Part shown: in pieces, positions 53,275-62,808 of the stretch
Numbering within the stretch: the first letter of the stretch is position 1
Layout: every line of letters starts with the position of its first letter
Assembly: GCF_018130385.1 (NCBI RefSeq)
Contig: NZ_JAFCLU010000003.1
Span: 62,001-126,000 of the forward strand
Length of the DNA stretch: 64,000 bases
From: Bradyrhizobium sp. AUGA SZCCT0283
GTDB taxonomy: Bacteria > Pseudomonadota > Alphaproteobacteria > Rhizobiales > Xanthobacteraceae
Reading direction: 5' to 3'
Notes under the pieces: generated by a model
Database searches by the model: none
Seen by the model: only the letters and a program-made list of their open reading frames with translations
What the model was told of the DNA's origin: nothing
Position numbers and translations under genes: made by a program

Positions 53275-54573
53275 ATGTCTGAGAAAGAACATAGCCTTGC
53301 GGCGACGTTTCTCGGGGTCGTCCTGGCTGCGTCTTTCTTGGCCGCCAGCGCCTCGGCCGACGAAGAAGGCTACATCGACAACTGGCCGGGGAACATAAGG
53401 CTTGAGCTGGCATCCCCGGGGCAGCCGGAAGCGATTCCGCTACCTGCCGAGCGGGCAGGGCCATCGCTGAGCGACCGTCTTCGTCTTGCTTGGGCCGACT
53501 TTAGGCCCACGTTTTGCGACCGGATCCGGGGGAGGTTTGAGGCAAGGGGCTCGGTGCGCGCGTGGCTCTATTGCGATCTCGCCGCGGCTGGCGAACTCCG
53601 AGGGCGTCAACTGAACCCGTCGCTGTTTCCCAATCGCCTCGACCTAAAGTATGTGGTGAGCGGGAATCGAATCGGGTTCGTGTCACCAACCCCTGGACCC
53701 CTGCCAGCCTCGACCGATCCGGGCATTCAGGCCGAATTCGCCGTCGTGCTCAGACTGACGCTCGTGTTCGACGCGGAACTGAATGTAGCCCAGCTTCCAG
53801 ACCCTTTCGATCCACCGCCCGATCCGCCTGATCCTCCCGAGCCGTACCTGCAAGGCCCAATTTCGATGATCTCAGCGAGCATTGGTTTCGCGGGAGCACG
53901 ATTCACGTCGACCTGGGATGTTATACCTTTGCTTGCCGGGCAGATCGCCCCCGAGCTGCGCGGAGGTGAATCTGGGCTAAACGCAACCACGGAGGACCTT
54001 AAGCCCGATATGATCCCTCTTCGAAAGATGAACATCGAGCTCGACAAGGGAGCCATCGAATTGCGGCGCGCACTCGAGACCGAAGACGACCGAGCCCCTC
54101 TATTTTACTTGACGACCTCCATAAGGGAAAGTGACTACTTCATTCGGTTTTTCCGGCTCTCGCGACCTGCGGTACCGCTCCCGGGGTGCTCATGCAGCTC
54201 TGAGTGCAGCCAGCAAATCTACTGCATCTGCCGGGGTGCGGGCGTCCTCCAGGAGAACGAGCAGGTTCTCTTGCAGCGGCTCATGGCCGGCGGCGCCTGG
54301 AAACCTTCCGGTCTTTCCGACCGAGGGTCATGGTCCGTGAATGGCGACGCGCTGGGAGCGGCGGGCGGCGAAGAGGTGACCGTCCGTCTTTGCAGAGTGA
54401 GCCAGTGGGGTAGGAACTGCGACCAGCCGCTCACCTTCGTCTATCGGGACCTGGGGACGTGCAGTGGGGTTCCGCCCGATCCAACGCCTACGCCTATTTG
54501 CCCACAGGGTATGCGCCCTTGTCCAGGCCACGGCTGCCTGAGCTTCGGCATGACGTGCTCGCCGCCAATGTGA
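53275..54573 (+). CDS. Cysteine-rich exported protein of unknown family, 432 aa
   Basis: A 432-residue protein with a signal peptide (hydrophobic 9-27, ending ASASA-DE). The middle has a proline-rich hinge (PDPFDPPPDPPDPPEPY, about residue 180). The C-terminal third has cysteine clusters: PGCSCSSECSQQIYCICRG near 315-333 and CPQGMRPCPGHGCLSFGMTC at the end. This suggests a disulfide-rich or metal-binding surface domain. GGAG precedes the ATG at 53275 by nine bases. I recognise no homologue. It lies in the island between two broken genes. Confidence 0.65.
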   Translation: MSEKEHSLAATFLGVVLAASFLAASASADEEGYIDNWPGNIRLELASPGQPEAIPLPAERAGPSLSDRLRLAWADFRPTFCDRIRGRFEARGSVRAWLYCDLAAAGELRGRQLNPSLFPNRLDLKYVVSGNRIGFVSPTPGPLPASTDPGIQAEFAVVLRLTLVFDAELNVAQLPDPFDPPPDPPDPPEPYLQGPISMISASIGFAGARFTSTWDVIPLLAGQIAPELRGGESGLNATTEDLKPDMIPLRKMNIELDKGAIELRRALETEDDRAPLFYLTTSIRESDYFIRFFRLSRPAVPLPGCSCSSECSQQIYCICRGAGVLQENEQVLLQRLMAGGAWKPSGLSDRGSWSVNGDALGAAGGEEVTVRLCRVSQWGRNCDQPLTFVYRDLGTCSGVPPDPTPTPICPQGMRPCPGHGCLSFGMTCSPPM

Positions 54574-54594
54574 GCCGGTGCCTGCGTGCGCCAC

Positions 54595-55060
54595 ATGCCA
54601 GGTCCGTCTCAACAGACAAGCCGAACCACGCCCCCGGTCGGACTCTCTTCACCTACACGGGCTCGCTGAGCAACGTGCCGTTCCCCGTCATCGGCGGCGC
54701 GTCCAACCTGCTCGATCGCGCGTACACCATCGCCGCGGAGATCACCGTTCCGCAGAGCGGCGGATCACCGATGGCCGACGGTTCGGCGGCTACGGTTTCT
54801 ATCTGCTGAAAGGCCGGCCGGTGTTCACGTGGAATGTCCTGCAGCTGCCGCGCGTCAAATGGCAGGGCAAGGTGGAGCTCGCGCCGGGCAAGCACACGCT
54901 GGAGTTCGACTGGAAGTATGACGGCCCAAGCTTCGGCAAGGGTGGCACCAGCATCTTAAAGGTCAACGGCCAAGTCGTGGACGGCCATCCCATGCCACGC
55001 CAGCGTGCCCGTGGTCCTGCCGTGGGTCGAAAGATCGAGCAAACGACTGGTCGCAGACAA
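54595..55060 (+). pseudogene. C-terminal fragment of an arylsulfatase
   Basis: Decayed sequence matching the C-terminal beta domain of large bacterial arylsulfatases. GRTLFTYTGSLSNVPFPVI and NLLDRAYTIAAEITVPQSG are in one frame (about 54630-54765). GGYGFYLLKGRPVFTWNVLQ and GKHTLEFDWKYDGPSFGKGG are in a second (about 54790-54950). SVPVVLPWVE is in a third (about 55010). The catalytic N-terminal domain is absent. It is a remnant. Confidence 0.75.
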
Positions 55061-55063
55061 TAG

Positions 55064-55685
55064 GCGTTGTCAGCGACGCCGCGGCGTCAATCAATGCCCG
55101 ACGGATGGCATCCTCGAATGGAGATGTCCATCGGCGGCTTGGTTGCCCACGAGCACGTCAACATGGCAGCTTTTGACCCTTTGCTGACCATCCGCAATCT
55201 AGTCTCGCGACGCTTGGCGCTCGCGAAACCTCTGCCTGCAATCACCGCTGATCTCGGCATCTCGCGCACGGGAGTGCAGTATTGGGGAAAAGCACGTCGA
55301 GTAGAGCCACATGCTCTTGCGCGACGCTGCGTGCGCATCGTCTCGGGCAGCAGTCCGCATGCGCACGCCAACAGGTACAAATCGGGCAACTGCCAACGGT
55401 GACGATCACACTGCCTTGCGCGAGGCATTCTCCGAGGCGCTCCGGTCGTTCTCGATATCTGCGGAGTGGCGTACAGCGCGCAGGTCGCCGCAACCATTTC
55501 GCAGTCGATCATCGTCTTGCGCTGCAAGCTCGCTGTGGTGAGCGCGTTCTCTAAAATCGTTCTCCAGCGTCTGCTCGCGGATCTCGTTTGGCGCGCCCCG
55601 AAAAGAGCCGCAGTTGTGCCGTAATTTTGGCGCAACATGAGGGTGCGGTGGCGTTTTTCAGCACGAATGGATGTTAGGGGGACCC
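55064..55685. other. 622 bases without a supported gene
   Basis: Open frames exist on both strands, including one on the plus strand with a helix-turn-helix-like PAITADLGISRTGVQYW (about 55225-55275), but none has a ribosome-binding site or clear family. It looks like decayed island sequence. The last 15 bases carry the AGGGGG site of the next gene. Confidence 0.4.
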
Positions 55686-55934
55686 ATGACGTTCGAAGAT
55701 GACTTCGCGCAATGTCTGTCCAAGAGCGGAATTGAAATTGAACCGGAATCGGTTCCGACCCGTGTCCGGGTGGTGATCGTCGACAGGCGTTCTCGATCAC
55801 GCGAACGGCGGGCATTAACAGTGCAGCTATTTCGTGAAATAGATGCTGGCAGTCGTATCTTGGCCCTGCGGAGAATGAGTAAGCGTTCGAAATTCTGTTC
55901 GAACGGGTTGCCATCAGGGGGTGACAATGCCTGA
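55686..55934 (+). CDS. Small protein coupled to the MACPF-LRR gene, 82 aa
   Basis: An 82-residue protein beginning MTFEDDFAQCLSKSG, then a basic stretch (VDRRSRSRERRALTVQLFR). No family is recognised. AGGGGG lies just before ATG 55686, with ATG 55671 a longer option. Its last eight bases overlap the start of the large downstream gene, so translation is probably coupled. It may be a partner, chaperone or immunity-type protein for that gene product, but only the gene order suggests this. Confidence 0.6.
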   Translation: MTFEDDFAQCLSKSGIEIEPESVPTRVRVVIVDRRSRSRERRALTVQLFREIDAGSRILALRRMSKRSKFCSNGLPSGGDNA

Positions 55935-58071
55935 ACGCCAACGGATCATTGTTCCCTTCGATGGCCACGTAATCGGTCAGGGCTTCAACTCATTCACGAT
56001 GGAGAGAGTTGGCACCGGTCTGGTCCCAGACACCGCCGGTGAGGATCCGGTCGCAGACGGTCAGCAAGCCCGTTTCTTGTTTCGGATGGTCACTTCGCAG
56101 GAGTCGCTGGAGAAGGCGCTGAATTTCAGTGCGGACGTTGATGCGCGTTATGGTCTTTTCTCCGGCGGCGCCAAGTTTTCGTTTGCAGAGAACCAGGCCA
56201 TCAATCGATCTTCGACCTACATTCTTGCATCATGCGTCGTCACAAACGCGCTGCGATTTGGCAGGAACTTCAGGCCGACACCCAATGCGGCTGCGCTAAT
56301 TCAGGCCATGGACAAGGAGCAGTTCCGGCGTTCCTTCGGCGACCGCTTTACTGAGGCGCTCCGCACCGGCGGAGAACTTCATGCCCTGGTGCGGATTACC
56401 TCATCCAATACCAGTCATCAGCAGAAGGTTGCGGCGAGCCTGCACGGCGAATTGAACGGTTTTATCGCCAGCGGCAGCTTCAATCTCGCGTTTGGTGCCG
56501 CGACGGCCGACACCTCGTCGCACACGGAAATTGCGATTGAAATCAACCAGACTGCCGGTCAAGGACAGCAAATCCAAATTCCAGGCTCCGACGCCGCGAG
56601 CATTCGGGCCCACTTGAATACTTTCGCACAGGCGGCCCACGAGCACGCAGCCGCGTACGAAGCCGAGCTTGTCACTTACGACACGCTCGCGATCCCGTTC
56701 GGGTCCGAACTCGAATCGCAGCAGAAGCGCGAAGTGCTCGCGGACTGCCTTGTGAGGAAGCAACGGTATTGGTCCGCCCTGAGCGACATCCGTTACGCGC
56801 TCACAGAGGATGGCTCAATGATTTTCGTTGACCTGCCTCCGCGCGCCGAACTGCAGGCCCTGGAAAGAGAATTCACCCGCGTCCTCAACGACCTGATGGC
56901 TCACGCCCGAGAGGTGTCGGCGGGCACCCGTGAGCCCGCGTTCTTCATTCCCCAGAACGAACCCACGCCTCCTCTGTTCAGGCGAGCGGCCATTCAGCCG
57001 TTCAGGGAATGGTGGGAACGCCTGGACGACCTCGATTTGCTTGCGGATGAGCGACTGATCATTCTTCGTGTCGGAGATGCTGCCCGCGAGTTCTTGCTCG
57101 TGCCACCGTCCGGTGCAGCGCCGGACCTGATGGAGCGTGCGGCCGCCCGGGTCGAAAAGCTGTACCTGATGCCGCGTATGCCCTTCGACCCCGAAGCACC
57201 GCTCTCCTCACTGGAAAGTCTTCCGAAGATATTTTCCGGACCGCTTCGAACCCTTTACGTTCCGTCTACAAGGATAAAGAGCCTGACAGGCCTCGAGACG
57301 TTCTCCCGGCTCGAATACCTGGATGCACGCAGCTGTCTGCTTCAGGACATCAAAGCACTCTCCGCCATCAACGGTCTCCGATCGCTACAGGTCGGCGGCA
57401 ACTTCATCACGGACCTTGGGCCGCTACAGCAACAGCTGAACCTGGAGGTGCTCGACTTCACGGGCAACCAAGTTTCGGACCTCGAACCGTTACGCAACAT
57501 GCAGTCTTTGCAGTGCGTCGCGTTTGGTCGCGGCCTCCAGGACGATGCCGACGACGACAGCGAAGATCCGCCGCCTCCGCCAATCCAGTTCAAGGGCAAT
57601 CCCATCACCGACGCACGCGGGCTCGCGAACATCAAGGTGCTGCAGTGTCCGCTGACGCTAGGCAGCCGGATGAAGCTGGGCAAGCTTTCACGCCACGGTG
57701 CTGCCCAGATCGACCAAGGGGTGCTCACACGCATCAACAAGTCCGCCCACTTTCAATTTGTCTCCGATTCGGGGGCGGCCCCGCAGTTTTGCGCCTTTGC
57801 CGGATGCTTCAGATGGATGCTGTTGGATCTAGTCGGAGGTCCGGTGGTCTTCATGGTCCTCTTCTGGCCAGAAGCGCGAGAAGTTTCCATTGCTGCCACG
57901 CATCCGGCCGATGCGACTGCGCCCCTCGTCGGGAGCAAACTGGCACAAGCGCTCGGCCCGCCCGGTGGACACCTTCCGTCCGGCGTTCACAGCGGGCTCC
58001 CTGCCATTCTGAATTTCTTCTTCGGTGTCGAGCGATGGACCAGCTTGGCTGAACTTACAACCATTTCCTGA
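55927..58071 (+). CDS. MACPF-like pore-forming domain with leucine-rich repeats
   Basis: A 714-residue protein without signal peptide. Residues about 20-260 look like a MACPF domain: SADVDARYGLFSGGAKFSF, then the signature FGDRFTEALRTGGEL, which fits [YF]-G-x-x-[FY]-x6-G-G at 137-149 (the usual T-H pair is D-R here), then Ser/Thr-rich membrane-hairpin-like sequence (GFIASGSFNLAFGAATADTS). Residues 440-527 are four leucine-rich repeats of exactly 22 residues (LRTLYVPSTRIKSL, LEYLDARSCLLQDI, LRSLQVGGNFITDL, LEVLDFTGNQVSDL), the SDS22/internalin class. The last 120 residues are unknown. AGGGGG precedes ATG 55927. Family knowledge suggests membrane pore formation; the LRRs may recognise a partner. 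Target and role are unknown. Confidence 0.75.
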   Translation: MPERQRIIVPFDGHVIGQGFNSFTMERVGTGLVPDTAGEDPVADGQQARFLFRMVTSQESLEKALNFSADVDARYGLFSGGAKFSFAENQAINRSSTYILASCVVTNALRFGRNFRPTPNAAALIQAMDKEQFRRSFGDRFTEALRTGGELHALVRITSSNTSHQQKVAASLHGELNGFIASGSFNLAFGAATADTSSHTEIAIEINQTAGQGQQIQIPGSDAASIRAHLNTFAQAAHEHAAAYEAELVTYDTLAIPFGSELESQQKREVLADCLVRKQRYWSALSDIRYALTEDGSMIFVDLPPRAELQALEREFTRVLNDLMAHAREVSAGTREPAFFIPQNEPTPPLFRRAAIQPFREWWERLDDLDLLADERLIILRVGDAAREFLLVPPSGAAPDLMERAAARVEKLYLMPRMPFDPEAPLSSLESLPKIFSGPLRTLYVPSTRIKSLTGLETFSRLEYLDARSCLLQDIKALSAINGLRSLQVGGNFITDLGPLQQQLNLEVLDFTGNQVSDLEPLRNMQSLQCVAFGRGLQDDADDDSEDPPPPPIQFKGNPITDARGLANIKVLQCPLTLGSRMKLGKLSRHGAAQIDQGVLTRINKSAHFQFVSDSGAAPQFCAFAGCFRWMLLDLVGGPVVFMVLFWPEAREVSIAATHPADATAPLVGSKLAQALGPPGGHLPSGVHSGLPAILNFFFGVERWTSLAELTTIS

Positions 58072-58125
58072 TCTATGATTTTGTCGTGAGACGAAAGCGG
58101 GCCTCAGGCCCAAGCGGAGGTGCCA

Positions 58126-58329
58126 GTGAAAAAGAAGCCGTTCGACGTCGCTTGGGTCAGCGATCTGTCACTCCGCGAACTGGATGTGTTGCTGAGGGCC
58201 GTTGTTGATGCTAGGGTGAAGAAACTCGACGAGCGGCAGCAGGAAGCATTCAAGTTGCTTCAAGTCCAGTCGGCCCTGCTCCGGCTCCACGATGAGTCTC
58301 CGCCGCTTGTACGTAAGAGTACCAATTAA
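58126..58329 (+). CDS. Small basic protein, 67 aa
   Basis: A 67-residue, mostly helical protein (LSLRELDVLLRAVVDARVKKLDERQQEAFKLLQ). GTG 58126 is chosen because GCGGAGG lies five bases upstream; GTG 58120 overlaps that site. It begins 54 bases after the MACPF-LRR gene on the same strand and is probably cotranscribed. The amphipathic helices suggest a protein-binding role. No family is recognised. Confidence 0.55.
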   Translation: MKKKPFDVAWVSDLSLRELDVLLRAVVDARVKKLDERQQEAFKLLQVQSALLRLHDESPPLVRKSTN

Positions 58330-58642
58330 AATCGCCCGGGCATCTGGGACTCAGTGACAAGGGAGATCACGTCGTCTTCCGTCGGCTGTGGCACCGGATC
58401 AATCCAAGTCCGTGGAGCATGCCAAGCCAATTCACGCGCAACAGTCCAAATTGCGAGGTTGCGTGGAATTGGCACGCAGCCCCGGGTACCCTCGCAGACC
58501 TGAATTTATATCGATTGCAGTTGGCAAATCGTTGCGCGATCACTAGTCCTCCATATGACCGTGCGTGAGTGAACCGTGCCGGAAGCCGCTATTCCTAACC
58601 ACGTTGGCTGAAGTCTGAACCCATAGAGAGCCGGAGGTTGCT
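58330..58642. other. 313-base spacer
   Basis: No gene or clear repeat is seen between the small basic gene and the two-helix membrane gene. The AT-rich stretch at about 58502-58520 (GAATTTATATCGATTGCAG) could hold a promoter. Confidence 0.4.
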
Positions 58643-59452
58643 ATGCCAGAAGTAGACCCTGAAGCCAGGCAACGGCTTAAGCAACAGTCACGTGAGTTCG
58701 CGTTAACGTGCGCCAAAGCTTCTGGTGTATTGGCAGTCGCGGGTGGCATCATGAGTATTCTCCCCAACGATCAACTAAAGGCCGCCGGGAGAGTCGCCTC
58801 CATATCTGCTGCGATGATCGGCCTGCTCGGGTCCTACTACTTCGTCGTGGCAGCCGATCCGCCGCGCGACGATTTCGATGAAGTGTGGATCACAGGCGCG
58901 ACCATCGATGACGCTTCCGTTCCGACGGAAGAACCAGTGCGTAGCTTGCACTTGCTGGCCGCACGGCACATGCAATTGTCCGACGCTTGCTATGCCCTCC
59001 TCACCGCGCTGGAGCGGCATGACGGCGCTATCGCCGCGAGCGATTTCAATGCTGCCGGTGTCCAGGCCGACGCGGTGAGGCAGAATGCCAATGTTTGCAT
59101 CGAGCTCCAGGACTCCATTCGCGGATCAATGTTCACGATAAACGAGACATGGAATGCGGTGAAGCAAGATTTCGCAATCGGGTTCGAAAACGCGAGTCTC
59201 GGGGAAGTGCAAGCGTTCTACAAAGAATGTTGGGGATCGCCGCCCGACGCGCCGGGCGCGGCGCTCAATGAAGTGGCGAGCGGCGTGAGCGGCGCTGCGG
59301 AGGATGTGTTGGAGGCGTTCGATCCCGGGGCAGCGCATCCAATATTGTCGGAGACGGAGATACCGGAAGAGTCTGAGAGTCTGTTTGACGACGCCTTTGC
59401 AATCGACCTGGCGAATTTGTCGGGCGCGATGGCAGCTCTCGTTCTTAGATAG
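58643..59452 (+). CDS. Two-helix membrane protein, unknown, 269 aa
   Basis: A 269-residue protein. Two hydrophobic segments (about residues 21-41 and 52-71) are followed by a long acidic, helix-rich soluble domain with a SEARCH-like series of cysteines at CIELQ, CWGSP and CYALL. I recognise no family. CGGAGG lies five bases before ATG 58643. It is the last well-supported gene of the orphan cluster with the MACPF-LRR gene and could anchor that module in the membrane, but this is only inferred from proximity. Confidence 0.65.
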   Translation: MPEVDPEARQRLKQQSREFALTCAKASGVLAVAGGIMSILPNDQLKAAGRVASISAAMIGLLGSYYFVVAADPPRDDFDEVWITGATIDDASVPTEEPVRSLHLLAARHMQLSDACYALLTALERHDGAIAASDFNAAGVQADAVRQNANVCIELQDSIRGSMFTINETWNAVKQDFAIGFENASLGEVQAFYKECWGSPPDAPGAALNEVASGVSGAAEDVLEAFDPGAAHPILSETEIPEESESLFDDAFAIDLANLSGAMAALVLR

Positions 59453-59794
59453 AGAGTGTCGAGACGAGATCCTGGCTTCTTAGAGTGTCATGGTTTTCCC
59501 GAGATAACGCGAGGCACGGACAGTTCGGTCGGATCACGAGTGTGGATCTACGGTGTTCTGCCACTCCAGTTCCTCGATAAGAAGCCGAAACTGGCCGGAC
59601 TTACCGGCTCGACGGCAAATCCACTGCGCCTTGCCACAGTAAGCCTTCCGAGTCGGCATCTACCGTCGGCGATATCGCGATTTGATTGCTCTGCAAACCA
59701 ATCAGCATCGTCGCAGCTGCCGACGATGCGCTCTTGCGCACTGATGCGGATCTGCATGCCTACTGGGGGAACTCCATTTCATTGGCCCTCTTTC

Positions 59795-60019
59795 ATTTAG
59801 GTGCTTCGACGAGGCCATTGCAGCGTTCGGCAATATGGCGACGTTCCATTCCTGGCACTACGCCGCACTTTGCGGCATCCTTGCCAATGCCGGAAAGACG
59901 TCCCAAACGCCATGGCCAAGCGTCACGGTCGCCGCGCGGCTGCGAAGCCCTATTCCGAACCGGTCCTGCTCGATCACCTGCTGGACGGCCTGCTCAAAGT
60001 GGTTGCCCGAGTGACGTAG
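59795..60019 (+). pseudogene. TPR C-terminal remnant of a cyclase-type protein
   Basis: CFDEAIAAFGNMATFHSWHYAA (from 59802) resembles a TPR unit of TolB/TPR adenylate cyclases. In a shifted frame KPYSEPVLLDHLLDGLLKV resembles their usual C-terminal end (P-x-x-L-x-H-L-L-D-G-L). The shift and short length mark it as a remnant. Confidence 0.5.
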
Positions 60020-60331
60020 GAGTCTTGCCACAACTTGTCGCCACCTGGGCATCCAAGTCGCTCGATGACGGCCTCTGGCCCAAAGCAGATGAACGCGGAT
60101 CTGGCCATAATGTACGCTGTTGGTAGTAGAGCCGACTACGGCAGGCATGCTGCGACTTCTCGGAGAGGAGTTGCGGCTCCGCGCCGCCGCTTTGCCGGCT
60201 CCCACAGCTCCCCGTCCGTGTGCATGAATCAATTAACATAAGCTGCGAAGACGCTTGTCGCTTCGACCCTAACCTTCACAGGGTTGGGGCCCGGAGATCA
60301 CGGCAGGCGCAGAAAAATCTTGCGTCGGGGC
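60020..60331. other. 312 bases of decayed sequence
   Basis: No supported gene, repeat or RNA is seen. Open frames lack ribosome-binding sites and family features. Confidence 0.4.
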
Positions 60332-60429
60332 TTAAAAGATAAACCAGCGTTTACGTTTGACGGCGCCTGATGGTCGCGCCAAGGCGACAACTCCAACGGC
60401 GTCTGCTGTGCAGCCGACTGGGCCAGAAG

Positions 60430-60655
60430 CGGACAAAGGGTTCGAGCCGCGGGTGTCGCTGATATCGCAGCAACGGCTGAGTTGACGCCCTAATATCGCG
60501 GAGATCAACTCGTCTTTGCTGACTACGCGATCGCGTATCAGGTAGATGAGCAGATCAAACGCTTGCGGCGAAACCACAATCGGGCGCCGGTGCAACTCCC
60601 GATTTTGACCGAATTGTCCTCCAACAGGTAGTGCAATCTTGCGGTCGTTCCATGA
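60430..60655 (-). pseudogene. OmpR/PhoB-type winged-helix remnant
   Basis: On the minus strand QFGQNRELHRRPIVVSPQ and AFDLLIYLIRDRVVSKDELI match the N-terminal trans_reg_C domain found in CadC-like regulators and winged-helix TPR proteins. The preceding YLLEDNSV part lies in another frame, and the end of the domain is missing. It is a broken fragment on the opposite strand to the TPR remnant. Confidence 0.6.
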
Positions 60656-60659
60656 TGAT

Positions 60660-61135
60660 CCGGAAAGAGCAGCCTAGTACGTGCTGAGGGCGCGAAGTTA
60701 ATCGCAGTAGGGAAAAATGTAAGCGCTCGATAAAGTGCCGCAGCGGGCCTTCGTGCATTCTTGCCCGATCAGAATCGATCCGGCGGGTATTCTTGAAATA
60801 AATGCGATGAACGTGGCATTGCGAACTATTGCGTCTGCGAAAATATTTCGAAGCCCTTCTTTAGAAAGCTGCCATTTGTTTCTGGCAGAGGCGTCTGTCT
60901 GGAGCGCGTCTACAGTCTGTCCTCGCAGTTGGATGAGATTTTGCGAGCTCAGCGATTTCGAGCTCGAGGACGTCGCAGCCGTCAGGAGATCAAAACCACA
61001 GCCGTGAGACGGCAGGAGATACAGATGCCAGGCGCGGTACGGCGAGGGAGGTGCAGGTCTGATAGTCTCCCGGCAGCTGTTACTGGAACGCCACGTCATG
61101 AGGGCCTAGATAGAGCGTCAGATCCTTGAAAGTTC
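60660..61135. other. 476 bases without a supported gene
   Basis: A minus-strand frame (60698-61099, 133 codons) exists, but I see no ribosome-binding site or family resemblance and composition is mixed. I treat it as decayed island sequence. Confidence 0.4.
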
Positions 61136-62776
61136 TCACTTCGGGCAACTATCGTCAGCGATAGCAGGTTGCCCATTCGCGACGAAGGAGAGAGGAAAAG
61201 GATTGCTGCTACATGCAGGGAACGGATATGTCGGTGGCTTGAGTTGAGGCAGTTGTTGGATCGACCCCACGATAGGCTCGGGGAAAAGTTTCAAAAATAC
61301 CGTGCGGCGCAGCGAAGGCTCAATGAAGATTTTGAAGCCTTTACCGGGTCCGTCGAGAGGGCCGTAGCCGAAATGTCGATGATTGCTATCGTGTGGTTCT
61401 GGCGCGCCAGACTGCCGTGGATAAGGTAGCCCAAACGGCTGCCATTGATGATTTCCATCAATAGACCTGACAGAGTCAAACAAAACCGAGTACTTACCCG
61501 GGGAGACGGTGAACACATCCGGCAAATTCGGCGTTGCACTTACCTTACGCACCATCCGATTCAGCTCGCCGGGTTGCATTAGAGACAGTTTTGATAGAGT
61601 GATAGCATACTGCAGGCTCTTGAATACATCTAGGCTGAGCCGTCCCTCCTGCAACCAATGTCCGAATCGATCAGGTCCGAGACTTTTGGAAAAACTAGCA
61701 GCCGCTTCCCACCCGCGCCCGCTTCAACATTGAAAACCTCGTTGAGCTTCGCGGCAGTAGCGTTTTGGGGGTTCACCAGCAGGTCAACGAAGTCTGCGGT
61801 AGTCGGGTCTGTGACGAATTTAACTAGTTCAATCGCAGCCTTTTCGACGGCCTTCTTAAGCTCCTCACGGACGTGTGCCTTCAACTTGTTGATCTTATCA
61901 ATTAAATCAGCAATGAAATTCGGAAGGACGCGTTCTAGTAGCTGATCGAGGCGTGCTTGCGCGCGTTGGTACTCGGTCTCGAGGTTACACCCACCCTCTG
62001 CTAATTGATAAGGTGTAGCTGTGAAGACTGTCCCGTGGCACGAGAGCCAGTGTTTGTACAATTCGAACGCTTCGCTCTTTCCGCCAATCATGTTTCTGCT
62101 TAACTCCAGGCTTGTCTCTATGTAGGCGGAGCCGGCACGGTCAATTCCTGTGGACCAGTTCCGAAAAAAGAAGCTGAGGAAATTGGCGTCATCGAGCGCC
62201 GCCTGAATCGTCGCCTTGATCGCCTGCTTGTCGACAAGCTGTTTTCGCAAATTTTCGATTTCGCGTTCCAGGTGCTCTACGGTTTCGCGGGCCTTCTGTG
62301 TAGCTACGAGTTGTACCTCTAGCGAACTCCTCGCAGTGTCGAACGCGAGATCTGCCGCCACCTTCGTTGTTCGTAAGGCCGAGAGGGTCGATTCGCGTTG
62401 TATCTTTTCTTGCAAGGCAGCACCCTCATTAGCCGCGGCCTCCAATGCCATTGCGCTATACCGAGTCGCCTCTGCCTGTGCGGCACTCAGTCGATTTTGA
62501 GCATTTGTGACCTCCTGTGTTAAGCGATTCCATTCTTGGTTGACGACCTGTACCATATCGCAAACCTGATCAGTAACGGTCCTGCAGACTTCACGACAAA
62601 TAGGATTTAATCTTCCTCCCGGGCAAAACGTCTCGCAGGCAGTTCGTGGGACTGACCTGCACTGCCTTTCGGCAAGCTGGGTCGGCGTGGTGGCCAGACG
62701 TGCTTGCAAATTGTTTATTTCTTGATTGAGAGTATTGACTTGTTGCGTAGCTGCTGTCGCCGCGTCACGAGCAAGG
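61136..62776 (-). pseudogene. Coiled-coil, cysteine-rich gene cut by IS66 and frameshifted
   Basis: The remaining part encodes a cysteine-rich segment (RTACETFCPGG, CREVCRTVTDQVCDM), a long coiled coil (about 62180-62500) and a helical C-terminal region to DLIDSDIG. The frame then ends (stop 61630-61632). Protein-like sequence continues in a second frame, LQEGRLSLDVFKSLQY to KIFIEPSLRRTVFLKL, stopping at 61136. One lost T in GGTTTG near 61653 would explain it. At the 5' side the frame runs without a start into the IS66 end at about 62777. No family is recognised. Confidence 0.6.
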
Positions 62777-62808
62777 GTAACCGGTATGAGCTCCCACGTC
62801 CGCAGTGA

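Noticed and set aside
55087..55968. 293-codon minus-strand frame
   Set aside because: It spans decayed sequence and the start of the coupled small gene on the other strand, with no ribosome-binding site or family features.
60698..61099. 133-codon minus-strand frame
   Set aside because: No ribosome-binding site or recognisable fold; surrounded by remnants.
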